This document shows positions 24,590-35,409 of a stretch of DNA of 64,000 bases, one piece after another. The translations under genes and the position numbers were made by a program. Within the stretch, counting starts at the first letter, position 1; every line of letters begins with the position of its first letter. Origin of the DNA: Bimastos eiseni (Eukaryota; Annelida; Clitellata; Crassiclitellata; Lumbricidae); the NCBI GenBank assembly GCA_959347315.1, contig OY365811.1, positions 38,841,770 to 38,905,769 of the forward strand. Reading direction: 5' to 3'. The notes beneath the pieces were generated by a model, which saw only the letters and a program-made list of their open reading frames with translations, was not told the DNA's origin and did not search any database.

Positions 24590-24793
24590 TGTCAGCTATC
24601 TCTTCATTCCATTGGCCTTTGGTCTATGGGCCCAGTCAATAATGAAAGAATAGACTTCATCAAAGACTTGGGTCGCCTTCTGACACATGTCACCAGAGAC
24701 CCTAGAGAGACAACCTACTTGTTCCAGCGATTGTCAGTTTGCATCCAGCGCTTCAACGCAGTTGCCTTCAGAGGCTCTTTTGTGCAGCTGTAG
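24590..24793 (+). pseudogene. Retroelement protein-like fragment inside the hAT element
   Basis: The frame includes GPVNNERIDFIKDLGRLLTH, then VTRDPRETTYLFQRLSVCIQ and RFNAVAFRGSFV. This resembles a segment I recall near the C-terminus of many invertebrate retroelement polyproteins (LGRR...TGEPRxxxFLxQRxSxAxQRGNAxSxLGSF). The start lies in transposon end sequence, so the frame is not an intact gene. If the resemblance is right, the hAT element captured or was invaded by a retroelement. Confidence 0.45.
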
Positions 24794-25098
24794 TTTAACC
24801 AAACAATATAAACACTCGTGCACTTAATTTCTTTAAATAAATGTAATTGTTGAAAATTAAAATTAAATAATTAAAACCTACTTAAGAGTTAAGACCCACA
24901 ATTAGAGAATTACTACATTCCAACTTATTCTTTCAGTTGAACGCTCTTTGACAGGCACAATTAACTTTGACAAGGATATTAGTAATTTTGCTGCGGGGAA
25001 AGCAAGAAAGCAAGAAAAGTAAATTTTTAAATTGTAACAGTTGACAGGTATAATGAAAGTATGAGACCGTACCGTATCCGTAATCCGTATGATAAGTC

Positions 25099-25175
25099 CA
25101 TTCATTCATTCATTCATTCATTCATTACGAAAATTTATATAGCACTCCTTCAAGGTTACTACGCTTGAGCGCTCC
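25099..25175 (-). repeat. LINE tail, reverse, with (CATT)n
   Basis: CATT tetranucleotides (25099-25127), then ACGAAAATTTATATAGCACT and CCTTCAAGG...GAGCGCTCC: the reverse of the LINE 3' tail and its microsatellite. Nested inside the hAT element. Confidence 0.65.
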
Positions 25176-25999
25176 AATTAGTCAAAGTTATCAGTTACTA
25201 ATCTATTCTAAGTACCATACTTACTATGGTCTCACTATGATTAAATTATTGTTTAGGCCTATAACTTTCTTTTCAATACGAATGATTTGTATTGTTTTAT
25301 TTTAATTTAATTTTTATAATTTTCTATTTAGCCTGCAAGACGTTTAGTAACTTTATCGTGAGGTTTGCTTTATTTGTTTGTTTTGTAGCTGATTAATTTC
25401 TTAATTAGTACATCTTATTCTATTTTCATATCTTTATAGCTAATGATAATGCATTTTAATTAGTCAAAGGACGTACAGCTTTAATTTTGAAACTGCATGC
25501 TTCTGCTGTTACTAACTGTGTGCCCTACAATTATTTGAATACTAAGTAGAATAATCAGAATGTATATAAGAACACAATGAAAGCACTCAAAACAGGCGAC
25601 CTATGCCTATCTCCTTTGAACTGAATTACTATAGGCCTATCTCCTTGTGCATATAGGCCTATTTATGCAAGAACGAAGTGATGGAAAAATAGGTAGAGGC
25701 GGCATTTTGTACCTTCGCCCCAGGCGGCGCTTTGCCTCGCTACGCCACTGGGTAAGATGACTTTCAGACGTGACTTCTGAGATATTTTCTAAGATTCACA
25801 TTAGTATTACAGTTTAAGCCTCATTCTGAATTCAATTGGAATGCAAGCAGTTGACCGACAAAAGTTAATGACTTTGAACGAGAAGAAGCACATATGTCTA
25901 TTGCCTTTCAGTTGTGCTGACTATGTCTCCGCACTTTGTGTCTGTCCACCCGTGTCTGTCTATCCGCCCGTATACGCATCTGCCTGCCTGTCTGTTTCT

Positions 26000-26066
26000 G
26001 TTTGTCTGTTTGTGTCTGTCTGTCCGTCCGTCCGTCCGTCCGTCCGTCCGTCTGTCTGTCTGTCTA
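26000..26066. repeat. (CTGT)n/(CCGT)n microsatellite
   Basis: CTGTTTGT grading into CCGT repeats and back to CTGT. Confidence 0.9.
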
Positions 26067-26895
26067 CATGTGGCTTTTTATAAGCCGTATATTGGAACAC
26101 TGGGTGAAGACATATCTTTTGATTTCCTAGTTGATGCGTTCTAGCAATTGCATTACCAAGACGTGAACAACACTCGTGGGTCGGGTCCATTGGACGCATT
26201 TGAAAATGAGTTCTGAGTGACTGGGGTTTTCCCCGAATCGGCCTGTGCTCCGTAATTCGATCGCGCGCCAAAATGGCGGTCAATTCACTTTATGACTTCT
26301 AATGCAGAAAACTTGCAATAATATATATATATATAAACGCTTTTATGCATTGGTCCAGTGCATGCATATATTGTTACGCGTATGCGTATATATATATATA
26401 TTGAGAGAAATCGCTAAAAGGTTGAGGCTTAATCTAAAGCGATCATTATTCAGCCATTTACATGCGAAATATATCTTAACTATCGATGCAGCTTATAAAC
26501 TCCAACCAACGAAAAACATAAGCGAGCAACCCTTAAAAAAGCTAAACACATGTGCTTAGAAAAATGTCATCCATCATAATAGAAGACCCAAACGGCAGAT
26601 CGGAGACCTACACTGATAAGACCTAACTCCAGTTTGATGCCCGTAAGCGTCGCGTTTGTCCCCGTCTCGAAGGAGGTCGCCATCTCTGTTTCATCGACGT
26701 TAAGAATTGCTCGGTGCTGTGGAGAATCGATGGTTGAGAGAGTCACTGAATGAGACAGAGGTCAGGATTGCGAATCCTGCCATCATACAAGCAGTTAGGC
26801 CTACTTGTTTCGTTGTAGTGAATCTTATCGCTTTAGCTGCTAATCGCTCGCTTGTTCTAAAGGAAACACCAGGATCTTCTCATTCCTCCGCCACT

Positions 26896-26981
26896 AACAT
26901 AGCATAGCATAGCATAGCATAGCATAACATAACATAACATAACATAACATAACATAACATAACATAACATAACATAACATG
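26896..26981 (-). repeat. (CATAG/CATAA)n pentanucleotide, LINE microsatellite tail
   Basis: Four to five CATAG units pass into about a dozen CATAA units. On the minus strand this is an ATGTT/ATGCT array lying just past the 3' end of the LINE at 27057, as expected of a LINE 3' microsatellite end. Confidence 0.8.
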
Positions 26982-27056
26982 ACAACGTTTTAAGGTGGTT
27001 CAGAAGACGTTTAGTCTTTGTTAAAACCACTGCAATTTGACCTGGAACATGATTAA

Positions 27057-27191
27057 TTAATAGCCCAATTTTCCAAGTTTCCTCTTAAAAGCGGTGATAG
27101 TGTCCACTGAGACAGTTCTTTCATCCAAGCCATTCCACAAGTCTACAAGTCTTCCACTGAAGAATTTCTGCCCTACTGTTCCTTTCGTGTT
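27057..27191 (-). pseudogene. LINE ORF2 C-terminus with stop codon
   Basis: The minus strand reads TKGTVGQKFFSGRLVDLWNG then LDERTVSVDTITAFKRKLGK, LGY and TAA (27057-27059). The FFSxRxVDLWNxLxxxxVxxxTxxxFKxxLxKxx block is the usual end of jockey/CR1-like LINE reverse-transcriptase proteins. It is uninterrupted for 44 codons, so this copy is fairly young or constrained until recently. The pentanucleotide tail at 26896 follows on the same strand. No RT catalytic core was found to the right. Confidence 0.72.
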
Positions 27192-27210
27192 TCACTGCCT
27201 GCACTCTGAT

Positions 27211-27252
27211 AGCGCCAGTCCCAAGCCTGGACAAAGGAGGAGGGCTACGCTA
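27211..27252 (+). repeat. CCAGTCCCAAGCCTGG dispersed motif
   Basis: AGCGCCAGTCCCAAGCCTGG followed by ACAAAGGAGGAGGGCTACGC. Related copies occur at 46471, 62746 and 62904, all in the same orientation. From memory it resembles 3' tails of RTE-type LINEs/SINEs (GCCAGTCCCAAGCCCGGATA). Confidence 0.5.
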
Positions 27253-28309
27253 TTGATCAATGTTATCGCAGTACCGTTAAACTGCAACTAACCTGGGACT
27301 ATAATATATTTCTCAACAGTCTGAATTCACAAAACACCACATCAAAAAACTGCTTGCCTCTCTGTATATATCACCAGCCATTGGTAAGTGTCCTCCCTCT
27401 GTCTCCCCAACGTTTACCCCAAATTCATGCCACTTTACTAAAGGACGACTCTGCCTTTCATTCGCCAGATGGCGTTGGTAAACCGAGTAGTAGGGCAGAT
27501 GGGAGCCATACATGGTTGCCATAGAATTAAATTCTACTCGTGTATCATCTTGTGATCACACATTTGAACTCTATTTTGATCAAACAGCCTTCGTGTCAGT
27601 TTTAATTAATAAGATACGATAATTAATCCTCATTCGGCGTTCGACGCTAAAAAATGGAAAAGCGCATCTCTACGTGACGTTAGACTACGACAGCGGCCTC
27701 ATGAATATTAATAAATGCGCTGCTTACGACCAACGACCAACAACCCTTTATTTTATATAGAACACTTGCATCTCCAAGCAAGGAGCATATATGCGCATTG
27801 CACGCAAGACAACTTCCCACTCGCAGATCACAGCGAGCGATAACGCTAGCGACGCCAGGCGACTGCCGGAGTAAGCGCAGACTATGATCACATTGCATGC
27901 GCTCTAGACGTGAATGCAGCGAAATTATCTGTTCGAAATCGGAAAAGACCGGCAAATCAAGTAAGTAGAGCAGTCTGCTTTGATGACGGGCGTCATTATT
28001 GTTTTATTGGTTCTAGCTGTTAACTGATAACAAAGATTAGTTCGTAGTTCCAGCATTTTTATTTCTCGATTATTTATTGCCGCAATTAAGTTTCCGAATG
28101 TAATGGCTTTACCCTTTGCACTCAGCTAGCACGAAGCGCAACTTGGATCGGCATTAGAAATCTCATACAGCGTTGGACCGTCTTTCCGCCGAATGCAAAC
28201 GGTAATTATATAATACAACACAAGCCTACAGTGCATTTTTAATGTGATAATATCCGCCTTAGAAAGTTAACAAGTGCACGTTGAAATCGAGCACGCATTA
28301 AGAGTTTGC

Positions 28310-28468
28310 TTCAACTATGGCTCAGTCTCGATCTTTTGCTTCGATTGGTCCTTCTCTGTGGAATGCACTTCCTCCATCTGTTCGCTCTAAAATTCTATCT
28401 GGCAGTCCCCCGTCTTCTTTTTGCTTTTCTCAAAGCCTACTTCTTGTCTCGGGGCCTTGCGCATTGGC
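28310..28468 (+). pseudogene. LINE reverse transcriptase C-terminal fragment, disrupted by hAT insertion
   Basis: In the frame starting AQSRSFASIGPSLWNALPPS, continuing VRSKILSGSPPSSFCFSQ, the RSFxxxxPxLWNxLPxxVR block is the CR1/L2-type C-terminal signature. The frame runs into the target duplication of the hAT element at 28469. Beyond the insertion (29330 on) the sequence continues as a short tail (GAACGGTTCACCC...AAAATG). The LINE therefore predates the hAT insertion. Confidence 0.68.
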
Positions 28469-29329
28469 AGCGCTTCCACGGTTGTATGGTCTCTAGACGT
28501 CTCGAGACAATTTTTCAGTGTCTCGGTCTCGGAAGCCTGCTGTCTCGGTCTCGCGGTAGTGTATCGAATTTTTAGAAACTGCCTTGAAGTGAAAGTCTTG
28601 TTTTGTCTCGAACAAGTGGTCTCGATAAGTTTCGTGTTAACTGTCTTAAAATCTTGCGCTATAAATTGAAACCGGAATCTACGAGAAACGGTAATTCTTG
28701 TTAACGCGCGAGTCATATGATACTGAAATCAATTCAATTGTCTTAAAGTGGAAAAATGTCTGAGAGAGAACCTGAAATTGTGAAATTTCCTTTTACGCAA
28801 TTTGAAGTTATTGACAAACAATGGCTATGCCGTGCCGTTGGTCATCGATGTAAAACCACCATAACCGTTTCGGTTATGGTGGTTTTACATCGGAACAACT
28901 TCAAGTTTCTAAGGTCAGTAAGGATAGCCTATTCGCAACTTTTCATTTTCGTTTGGTATATGGTATCGAATTTGATTGTTTAAAATCGTCTAGAAAATTT
29001 CAGACGTATCTAAAAGGGCTTTCTTTATACTATTCAGAAGATAGGCCGACGAAGAGATATCGAAAAAGATAAAACGCGGCAATATAAAATCTATTCTCAG
29101 GAATTGGTACTATATATATTATAAGTTTCAAATTGAAATTACAAATGAATCTTAATCCCGAAAACTGACACATTGGTATTTTACAGCATTTTGTGTAGGA
29201 TCACATGTCTTTTACTGTCTTGTACTGACTCGTACTGTCTTGAACCTAGTGTCTCGGTCTCGGCACCTCACTGTCTCGGTCTCGTCTTGGTTTTAAGTTT
29301 CAAGTCTTGCATACAACACTGAGCGCTTC
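28469..29329 (+). mobile_element. Non-autonomous hAT element, copy 1 (845 bp) with perfect TSD
   Basis: The 8-bp AGCGCTTC occurs at 28469-28476 and 29322-29329, immediately outside ends CACGGTTGTATGG (mutated from CAGTGTTGTATGG) and GCATACAACACTG. CAGTG...CACTG ends and an 8-bp duplication define hAT. The ends are filled with GTCTCG/CGAGAC repeats; the interior is AT-rich without a transposase frame. Copy 2 at 31988-32848 is the same family in the opposite orientation. Copy 1 contains a perfect 22-bp hairpin (28846-28892) that copy 2 lacks. Confidence 0.88.
28846..28892. repeat. Perfect hairpin, 22-bp arms, 3-nt loop
   Basis: CGATGTAAAACCACCATAAC+CG, loop TTT, then the exact reverse complement. 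The corresponding part of hAT copy 2 (near 32450-32480) has a single arm only. Confidence 0.95.
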
Positions 29330-29590
29330 TGAACGGTTCACCCTACGAGAAGCGCTCTAAAAATGTTTAAATACAATAAAATACAAGAGTCAAAGGCATT
29401 GAAGACTGGAAAAGGTCATCGGCTTAGACTTTAGAGCAAAAGCTGGTCCCATCGAGAGCTCTAAGCATGAGGTGACACAGAGTTCCTTACGAAGAGACTG
29501 TGAATGAACGCTAGCCAGATATAAGACGTCTAAAGTAAACGCTGATCGAAGTGACTATATAGGTAAAAATTCTTCGTAATTCAATTCCAA

Positions 29591-30025
29591 ACCTAAACCT
29601 GACCCTAACATCTGACCCTAACACCTGACCCTAACACCTCACCCTAACACCTGACCCTAACACCTCACCCTAACACCTCACCCTAACACCTCACCCTAAC
29701 ACCTCACCCTAACACCTCACCCTAACACCTCACCCTAACACCTCACCCTAACACCTCACCCTAACACCTCACCCTAACACCTCACCCTAACACCTCACCC
29801 TAACACCTCACCCTAACACCTCACTCTAACACCTCACCCTAACACCTCACCCTAACACCTCACCCTAACACCTCACCCTAACACCTCACCCTAACACCTC
29901 ACCCTAACACCTCACCCTAACACCTCACCCTAACACCTCACCCTAACACCTCACCCTAACACCTCACCCTAACACCTCACCCTAACACCTCACCCTAACA
30001 CCTCACCCTAACACCTCACCCTAAC
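29591..30025. repeat. 13-bp telomere-like satellite (CACCTCACCCTAA)n
   Basis: About 33 tandem 13-bp units, each containing CCCTAA, the complement of the TTAGGG telomere repeat. The first units differ (CATCTGACCCTAA, CACCTGACCCTAA), and a later one has CACTCTAA. The period of 13 shows it is not canonical telomere DNA. Confidence 0.95.
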
Positions 30026-30038
30026 CGTTTTATGGGAA

Positions 30039-30076
30039 ATTGTGCTGTGCGAAGATTTGTTTTACGAACAACCTTT
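30039..30076 (+). repeat. 38-bp direct repeat, copy 1
   Basis: Begins ATTGTGCTGTGCGAAGATTT and ends TTTACGAACAACCTTT. It matches 30428-30465 with one mismatch, 389 bp away. Confidence 0.85.
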
Positions 30077-30340
30077 TACGAAGAAAATGGCGGAGACCGA
30101 TCTAAGCGATTGGTGGATTTTAGTGTAATAGATGGTCAATGCACGACTTCAAGTCGATATCATCTGAAGTGAAGCATGCGCGTCTGAAAAATCGCAGCCA
30201 TTTGAGGTTCAAAGGATCACGTGGTGCATGTAATGTAATAGACAGAGAGAATTGGGCACACCGTAAGAGCATAGAGGAGGGGTCAAATCAAGTGACTTGG
30301 CCAGGGTTGAGTCAGAGGCACATTAACAGACTCCATAGCA

Positions 30341-30423
30341 TCATTCATTCATTCATTCATTCATTCATTCATTCATTCATTCATTCATTCATTCATTCAT
30401 TCATTCATTCATTCATTCATTCA
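30341..30423. repeat. (ATTC)n microsatellite
   Basis: About 21 TCAT units ending beside the second 38-bp direct repeat; source of a His-Ser-Phe-Ile artefact frame. Confidence 0.95.
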
Positions 30424-30427
30424 AAGC

Positions 30428-30465
30428 ATTGTGCTGTGCGAAGAATTGTTTTACGAACAACCTTT
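30428..30465 (+). repeat. 38-bp direct repeat, copy 2
   Basis: Matches 30039-30076 with a single T/A difference (GAATTGT against GATTTGT). Confidence 0.85.
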
Positions 30466-31348
30466 GATATTGCGCCCATTGTAAGAACCTACTCAGGAGC
30501 GCTCTCAGCGCAGCCACGACTAAAGAATCAGACTTGTACATAAAGCCCTGCTGGTTGGACCACAAATCTTGCGGAGCTGAAGAGGGAGATCATTCCATAC
30601 GGAGGGGCTCAAGAACCGCAAAGCACGGCATTGCCTAAATGTCATCAATTTCGGCACGAAACCTCTTGGTAGCATCTGCAACCTCGTTTAGTCATCGCTG
30701 TACATATAGAATTGGGTGTCATCAGCATAGAAGCGTGTATATATATAATATACTTAACATTATATATTATTTATATATAATGACTGGAGGTAGTGCATAG
30801 GTATACATAGAATGACTAGCGAGCTATGTCGCAGGAGATATTGATGTATAGGCTATGCATGGGGAATTCAAGAGGACTTGTGTCCGAAACAAAAATAAAT
30901 CCTGAATAATTGGCGTATACCACGGTATATGATGAGTGTTTGAATTGAGTATGGGTAATGCACATAGACAGTGGATCTTATCGAAACAGTCCGAATGATG
31001 TCCAAATCGTACGCAAGGGGCAATCGTTGATCATGAGCTTAACCTCTAGTCACTTTTTGTGGAAAGTTAAATACGGCATATTTAGTAATTCTGCAATCTT
31101 TCAATCTCAAGAGAAACGTGCAATTAAATTATTATATTTTGCATGCTTCAAGTTTCACTAAAACAAGTTGAAAGTTAAATACAATTAGTGATTTTAGCTA
31201 GGTATCTAATATTTTGCATGTTTAGCTGTCTATGAATCAACCATTAATTAATAGTTAATTGTAATTAAATTCATTCTCCATGCTGTAAGTAATAATAAAT
31301 ACAATATTTAATATTGCCTTAATAGTAATTTCATATTTTATTGCTGTT

Positions 31349-31726
31349 CAGTGGATATATATATTCAGACGCTAGTTGTTCATATTAGTATCAAGTTCCA
31401 TGTAAAAAACTTCAGTGACGTCATAACTAATAATGCCGCAGTTGTCCTTGATATTAATTAAATCCTGGTGCGACGACATTAGGCGCAACCAACTCAGAAC
31501 TCAATGGTTTAAGCGTAAAAGGAGACTAGACGACGATCAGTGGATATATATATTCAGACGCTAGTTGTTCATATTAGTATCAAGTTCCATGAAAAAAACT
31601 TCAGTGACGTCATAATTAATAATGCCGCAGTTGTCCTTGATATTAATTAAATCCTGGTGCGACGACATTAGGCGCAACCAACTCAGAACTCAATGGTTTA
31701 AGCGTAAAAGGAGACTAGACGACGAT
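31349..31726 (+). repeat. 189-bp tandem duplication, two copies, CRE in each
   Basis: Units 31349-31537 and 31538-31726 abut exactly and differ at about two bases (ATGTAAAAAAC/ATGAAAAAAAC, CATAACTAAT/CATAATTAAT). Each has AGTGACGTCATAA, a full CREB/ATF palindrome. Confidence 0.93.
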
Positions 31727-31757
31727 AAATAACTGAAAACTTAATCTTGACTCAATC

Positions 31758-31987
31758 TGTTCTGTTCCACCATCTGATATCATTCGATACCTCGGTGTTC
31801 TGTTTGACGGCAAATTAAACCTGGCTGAACACATCTTCTCCGTTGATATAAAAAGGCTTTCTCCACTTTCGCAGAAATTCGACAATTGAAACGCTGCCTA
31901 TAAATGAAACCTGTCTTGGCATTCTCATCAAAACCCTTGTCATCTCTCGTTTCTACCGCTACTCTGTCCTATCTGGTCTATCATCAC
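31758..31987 (+). pseudogene. LINE reverse transcriptase fragment (frameshifted)
   Basis: One frame reads CSVPPSDIIRYLGVLFDGKL then NLAEHI; the RYLGVxFDxKLxxxxHI block is the post-catalytic RT segment of CR1/L2-like LINEs. A frameshift and stop near 31890 are followed in another frame by TLVISRFYRYSVLSGLSS, equivalent to the SRLDYCNSLLxGLP block. The fragment ends where hAT copy 2 begins. Confidence 0.68.
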
Positions 31988-32856
31988 CAGTGTTGCATGC
32001 AAGACTTACACTCCAAGACGAGATACTGTCTCAGTGAGGTGCCGAGACCGAGACCGAGACCAAGACAGTGAGGTACCAAGACCGAGACTGAGACACTAGG
32101 TTCAAGACAGTACGAGACAGCACAAGACAGTAAAAGACAAGTGATCCTATATATAATGCTGAAAATACTAATGTATCAGTTTTTGGGAAAAAGGTTCATT
32201 TGTTATTTCGGTTTTTGAACTTATAATGTATATAGTACCAATTCCTGAGAACAATTTTTATATTGTCGCGTTTTATCTTTTTCGATATCTCTTTTTCGGC
32301 CTATCTTCTGAATAATATAAAGAAAGTCTTTTTAGACATGTCTGAAATCTTCTAGACGATTTTAAACAAGCAAATTCGATACCAAATACCAAACGAAATA
32401 AAAAAGTAACTCATATCCTTACTCACCCTTAGAAACTCGAAGTTGTTCCGATCGTTTCGGTTATAGTGGTTTTCATCAATGACCCACAGCTATTGTTTTG
32501 TCAATAACTTCAAATTGCGTAAAAGGAAACTTCAAAATTTCAAGTTCTCTCTCCGACATTTTTCCACTTTAAGATAGTTGAATTGATTTCAGTATCATGT
32601 GGCTCGCGCGTTAACCATAATTGTGTTTCTCGTTGACTCCGGTTTCAGCTTCTAGCGCAAGATTGTAAGACAGCTAACGCGAAACCTATCGAGACCGCTT
32701 GTTCGAGACAGAACAAGACAGTTTCTACAAATTCGATACACTACCGCGAGACTGAGACCGAGACAGCGGGATTCCGACACCGAGACACTAAAAAACTGTC
32801 TCGAGACGTCTCGACACCGAGACACTGTCTCGAGACCATACAACTCTGACCGTCAC
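31980..32856 (-). mobile_element. Non-autonomous hAT element, copy 2 (861 bp)
   Basis: Inverted relative of copy 1. Ends CAGTGTTGCATGC (31988) and CCATACAACTCTG (to 32848). Outer 8-mers ATCATCAC and ACCGTCAC agree at 6 of 8 positions, a decayed target duplication. Body and GAGAC-rich ends align along the full length of copy 1, apart from the hairpin. Confidence 0.85.
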
Positions 32857-33951
32857 TGACACTACAGCCCCTATTCTGAGTCCTACATCGTGCCTGCCAT
32901 CTTATCGAATGTCCTGGTCAATGTTCCCTATGTTTAAGCTGTACGCATGTGCGCGCGCGCACGGGCCGTGTATCCAGCGCACACAATGTGCGAACACAAA
33001 TTTTTTGAGGAAATATTGTGTGCGAATTTACTTTTACAGAAAAGAAACGATTCCAGATTTTTTAAAAGAAACCATGTGAATTGAGTCTCCTTCACGCAAC
33101 ATTTCTTGCGCACACTATCTCCAAAATATTAAAGGGAACATTGGTCCATGAGACCATAAACATCATGCATACATATCACGCCAACACTGCGGCGGCAAGT
33201 AGACCCTATACATACGCTGCAGTCTGCCCCATTCGTGCTCGTACTGTCTTCAAAGATCTTCCTCCTCCTGAATCTCATCCACTCTGGAACCTCTCCATCC
33301 TGTATGGTTCTCTCTCCTACTCAATCACAGAATACGGCCATCAATGCGAGGGGATTTTATCGTATTTTGCAGACACCGGAAGTTTGGAAATCGTGTTTCT
33401 CGGTCTCAGAACCCATAGAATTGAACAATCATCCAACTTCAATTCGTCGATTCAAAACCTGTCACTCAATTCAAATCAAATAATTTTTTTTATTTACATC
33501 GCATTATGGATAAGAATGTAGCTAAACGCTCTCTCGTACAAGATCTGTTTGCCGCAGCGCGCTATAAATTTTCATTTGTATTGTATAGAATTGTATTATG
33601 TACAAATTTGCTTTCTAGGGCACTTTCCCTTGACCCCTGAAGACGATACCTGACCCTCCAGTCAACTAGGCTATATTAACAAATAATCTCTAACTCATTG
33701 GGGAACGAATAACCTTGGGACAAAGTTAGTATATTAGTGATTATGACGATGATTGTGATGAGTTCTATGTTGATGCTGCTGATGATCATAGCTGCTGCTG
33801 CTGCTGGTGCTGGTGCCAGATGTGCACGGTGAGCGGGTGAGCGAGTGCGTGAGTCGTGATTGTGCTCGACGAAGTCATTGTGACGTCGACGAGAAGCGTC
33901 GTCGACGTTGTATAATAATTGCTACATTTCCGTTGACGTCGCTTTAATGCA
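32857..33951. other. Unassigned, possible further LINE debris
   Basis: Contains GCGCGCTATAAATTTTC (33556), a LINE-tail-like core. The open frames at 33081-33521 have no clear family match. A CpG-rich patch with GTGACGTCGACGAG and CGTCGTCGACG (33872-33910) forms a small hairpin. Confidence 0.3.
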
Positions 33952-34087
33952 TTGGATGCGATGAAAAAGAGAATCAGACGGAAGACGTCCGCAGATCAAG
34001 AAAGGAAGGGGAAGGGGAACTGGAAAGGCAGAAGGAAGACTTGGGAAAGGAAGGAAAAAAGCGCGACCAAAGAGAACGTTTCATTGC

Positions 34088-34575
34088 GTGAGGAAGAGAG
34101 AGGGAAGAAAGTGGAAGAGAGTGGAAGAGAGTGGAAGAGAGTGGAAGAGAGTGGAAGAGAGTGGAAGAGAGTGGAAGAGAGTGGAAGAGAGGGATAGAGA
34201 GGAGAAAGGGAGAGAGCGTAGGGAGAGAAGGAGACAGAGACAGAGGCAGAGGCACAGGTACAGGCACAGGCATATGCACAAGCAGAGGCAGAGGCATAGG
34301 CATAGGCCTAGGCAGAGACAAAGGCAGAGACAGAGGCAGAGGCACAGGCAAAGCATAGAGACAGAGATAGAAACAGAGACAGAACCAGACTATACAGACA
34401 GAGGGATGGAGAGCGGAGGGAGATAGATATCTGCAGAGCCGGATATTGAGACATACAGAGAGATGAACATATATAGAGAGCCAGAGTTACAGAGATAGAG
34501 AGAGAGAGTGAGATACAGAGAAACAGAGAGATGCACACACACAGACAGAGAGAGACAGAGAGAGATAGATGGTTA
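34088..34575. repeat. 10-bp (GTGGAAGAGA)n and GACAGAG-rich purine tract
   Basis: About eight GTGGAAGAGA units followed by several hundred bases of imperfect GGCACAG/GACAGAG repeats. Overlapping open frames on both strands are artefacts. Confidence 0.9.
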
Positions 34576-35409
34576 TTTAAGCTGAGTTCCCATCAAGCGT
34601 GTCTCGTGCAATCTACATGTAGATACCCGATGCTATAGGAGCATCGCAGCAAAAGAGCGATTATGGCAAAGCGTAGACTTAATGCATATAAACGACAGCA
34701 GGTGATTAAGGGAGTTGTATACACTACACACATATATATATACATGTATATGCCTATTGCAACATGATATACACATACCTGCACTGCCCTACATACATAT
34801 ATATACATAAATAACATAAATATATATAACATACACATCGTTATACGTCTACATAAATATATACATATGCATACAAATACATATACATATATACATACAG
34901 ATGTACATTCACAATTTTGCATCATACATATACATAATATATATATATATGCACATATATATGCATATTCATAGGCATTTACAATTTATACATACATGAT
35001 CACAATGTCACAGATATAAATATATGCTCTACATTATACCGTACATAGCCAACATATACAAAATGACACATTCTTAATAGATGTCATAGGGTAGGTGACC
35101 CTCCTTATAATAGGTTACTCTGATAGAAATCGCTTTCACCTCCGAACACATCATACTCTAACACGATCGCTGATTAGACGACGCATGAGGCATCCTTGCT
35201 TACTTACAGACCACCTCGCCTGAACAGCGCTAGATAAATATATAGGCTCATTAGTTTGACATATTTATCATGAGTACTGTATATAATGTCGTTTATATTG
35301 CTTATATATATTGGGGATGATTCCCCGGTGCTTAAAATGTACTAAAGAAGTGCCTGGACGCTTGTGTCAAAACGTTATGAAGTAAAGATTGCAAATGCAG
35401 ATCACCAAC
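34576..35409. other. AT-rich stretch with TATA/ACATA runs
   Basis: Scattered TATATACATA-type low-complexity sequence; no gene or element ends seen. Confidence 0.35.

Larger units (their letters stand above)
24539..25758. mobile_element. hAT-type transposon (1,204 bp) with 8-bp target duplication
   Basis: The left end GAGTGGCGTAGCGAGG (from 24547) and right end CCTCGCTACGCCACTG (to 25750) are inverted copies; only the outermost base differs. GGTAAGAT occurs directly outside both (24539-24546, 25751-25758), a perfect 8-bp target-site duplication as hAT transposases make. Ends of the form CAGTGGCGTAGC are typical of hAT elements. I see no hAT transposase inside. The body carries a retroelement-like protein fragment near the left end and a LINE tail near 25.1 kb, so it is a non-autonomous composite. 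Confidence 0.85.

Noticed and set aside
28756..28983. 75-codon frame inside hAT copy 1
   Set aside because: Not conserved in copy 2 and it crosses the hairpin; the element is non-autonomous.
29591..30025. True telomere
   Set aside because: The period is 13 rather than 6 and it is flanked by ordinary DNA on both sides.
33081..33521. 146-codon frame as a gene or LINE end
   Set aside because: No motif strong enough; HPLWNLS only weakly echoes the LINE LWNxLP block.
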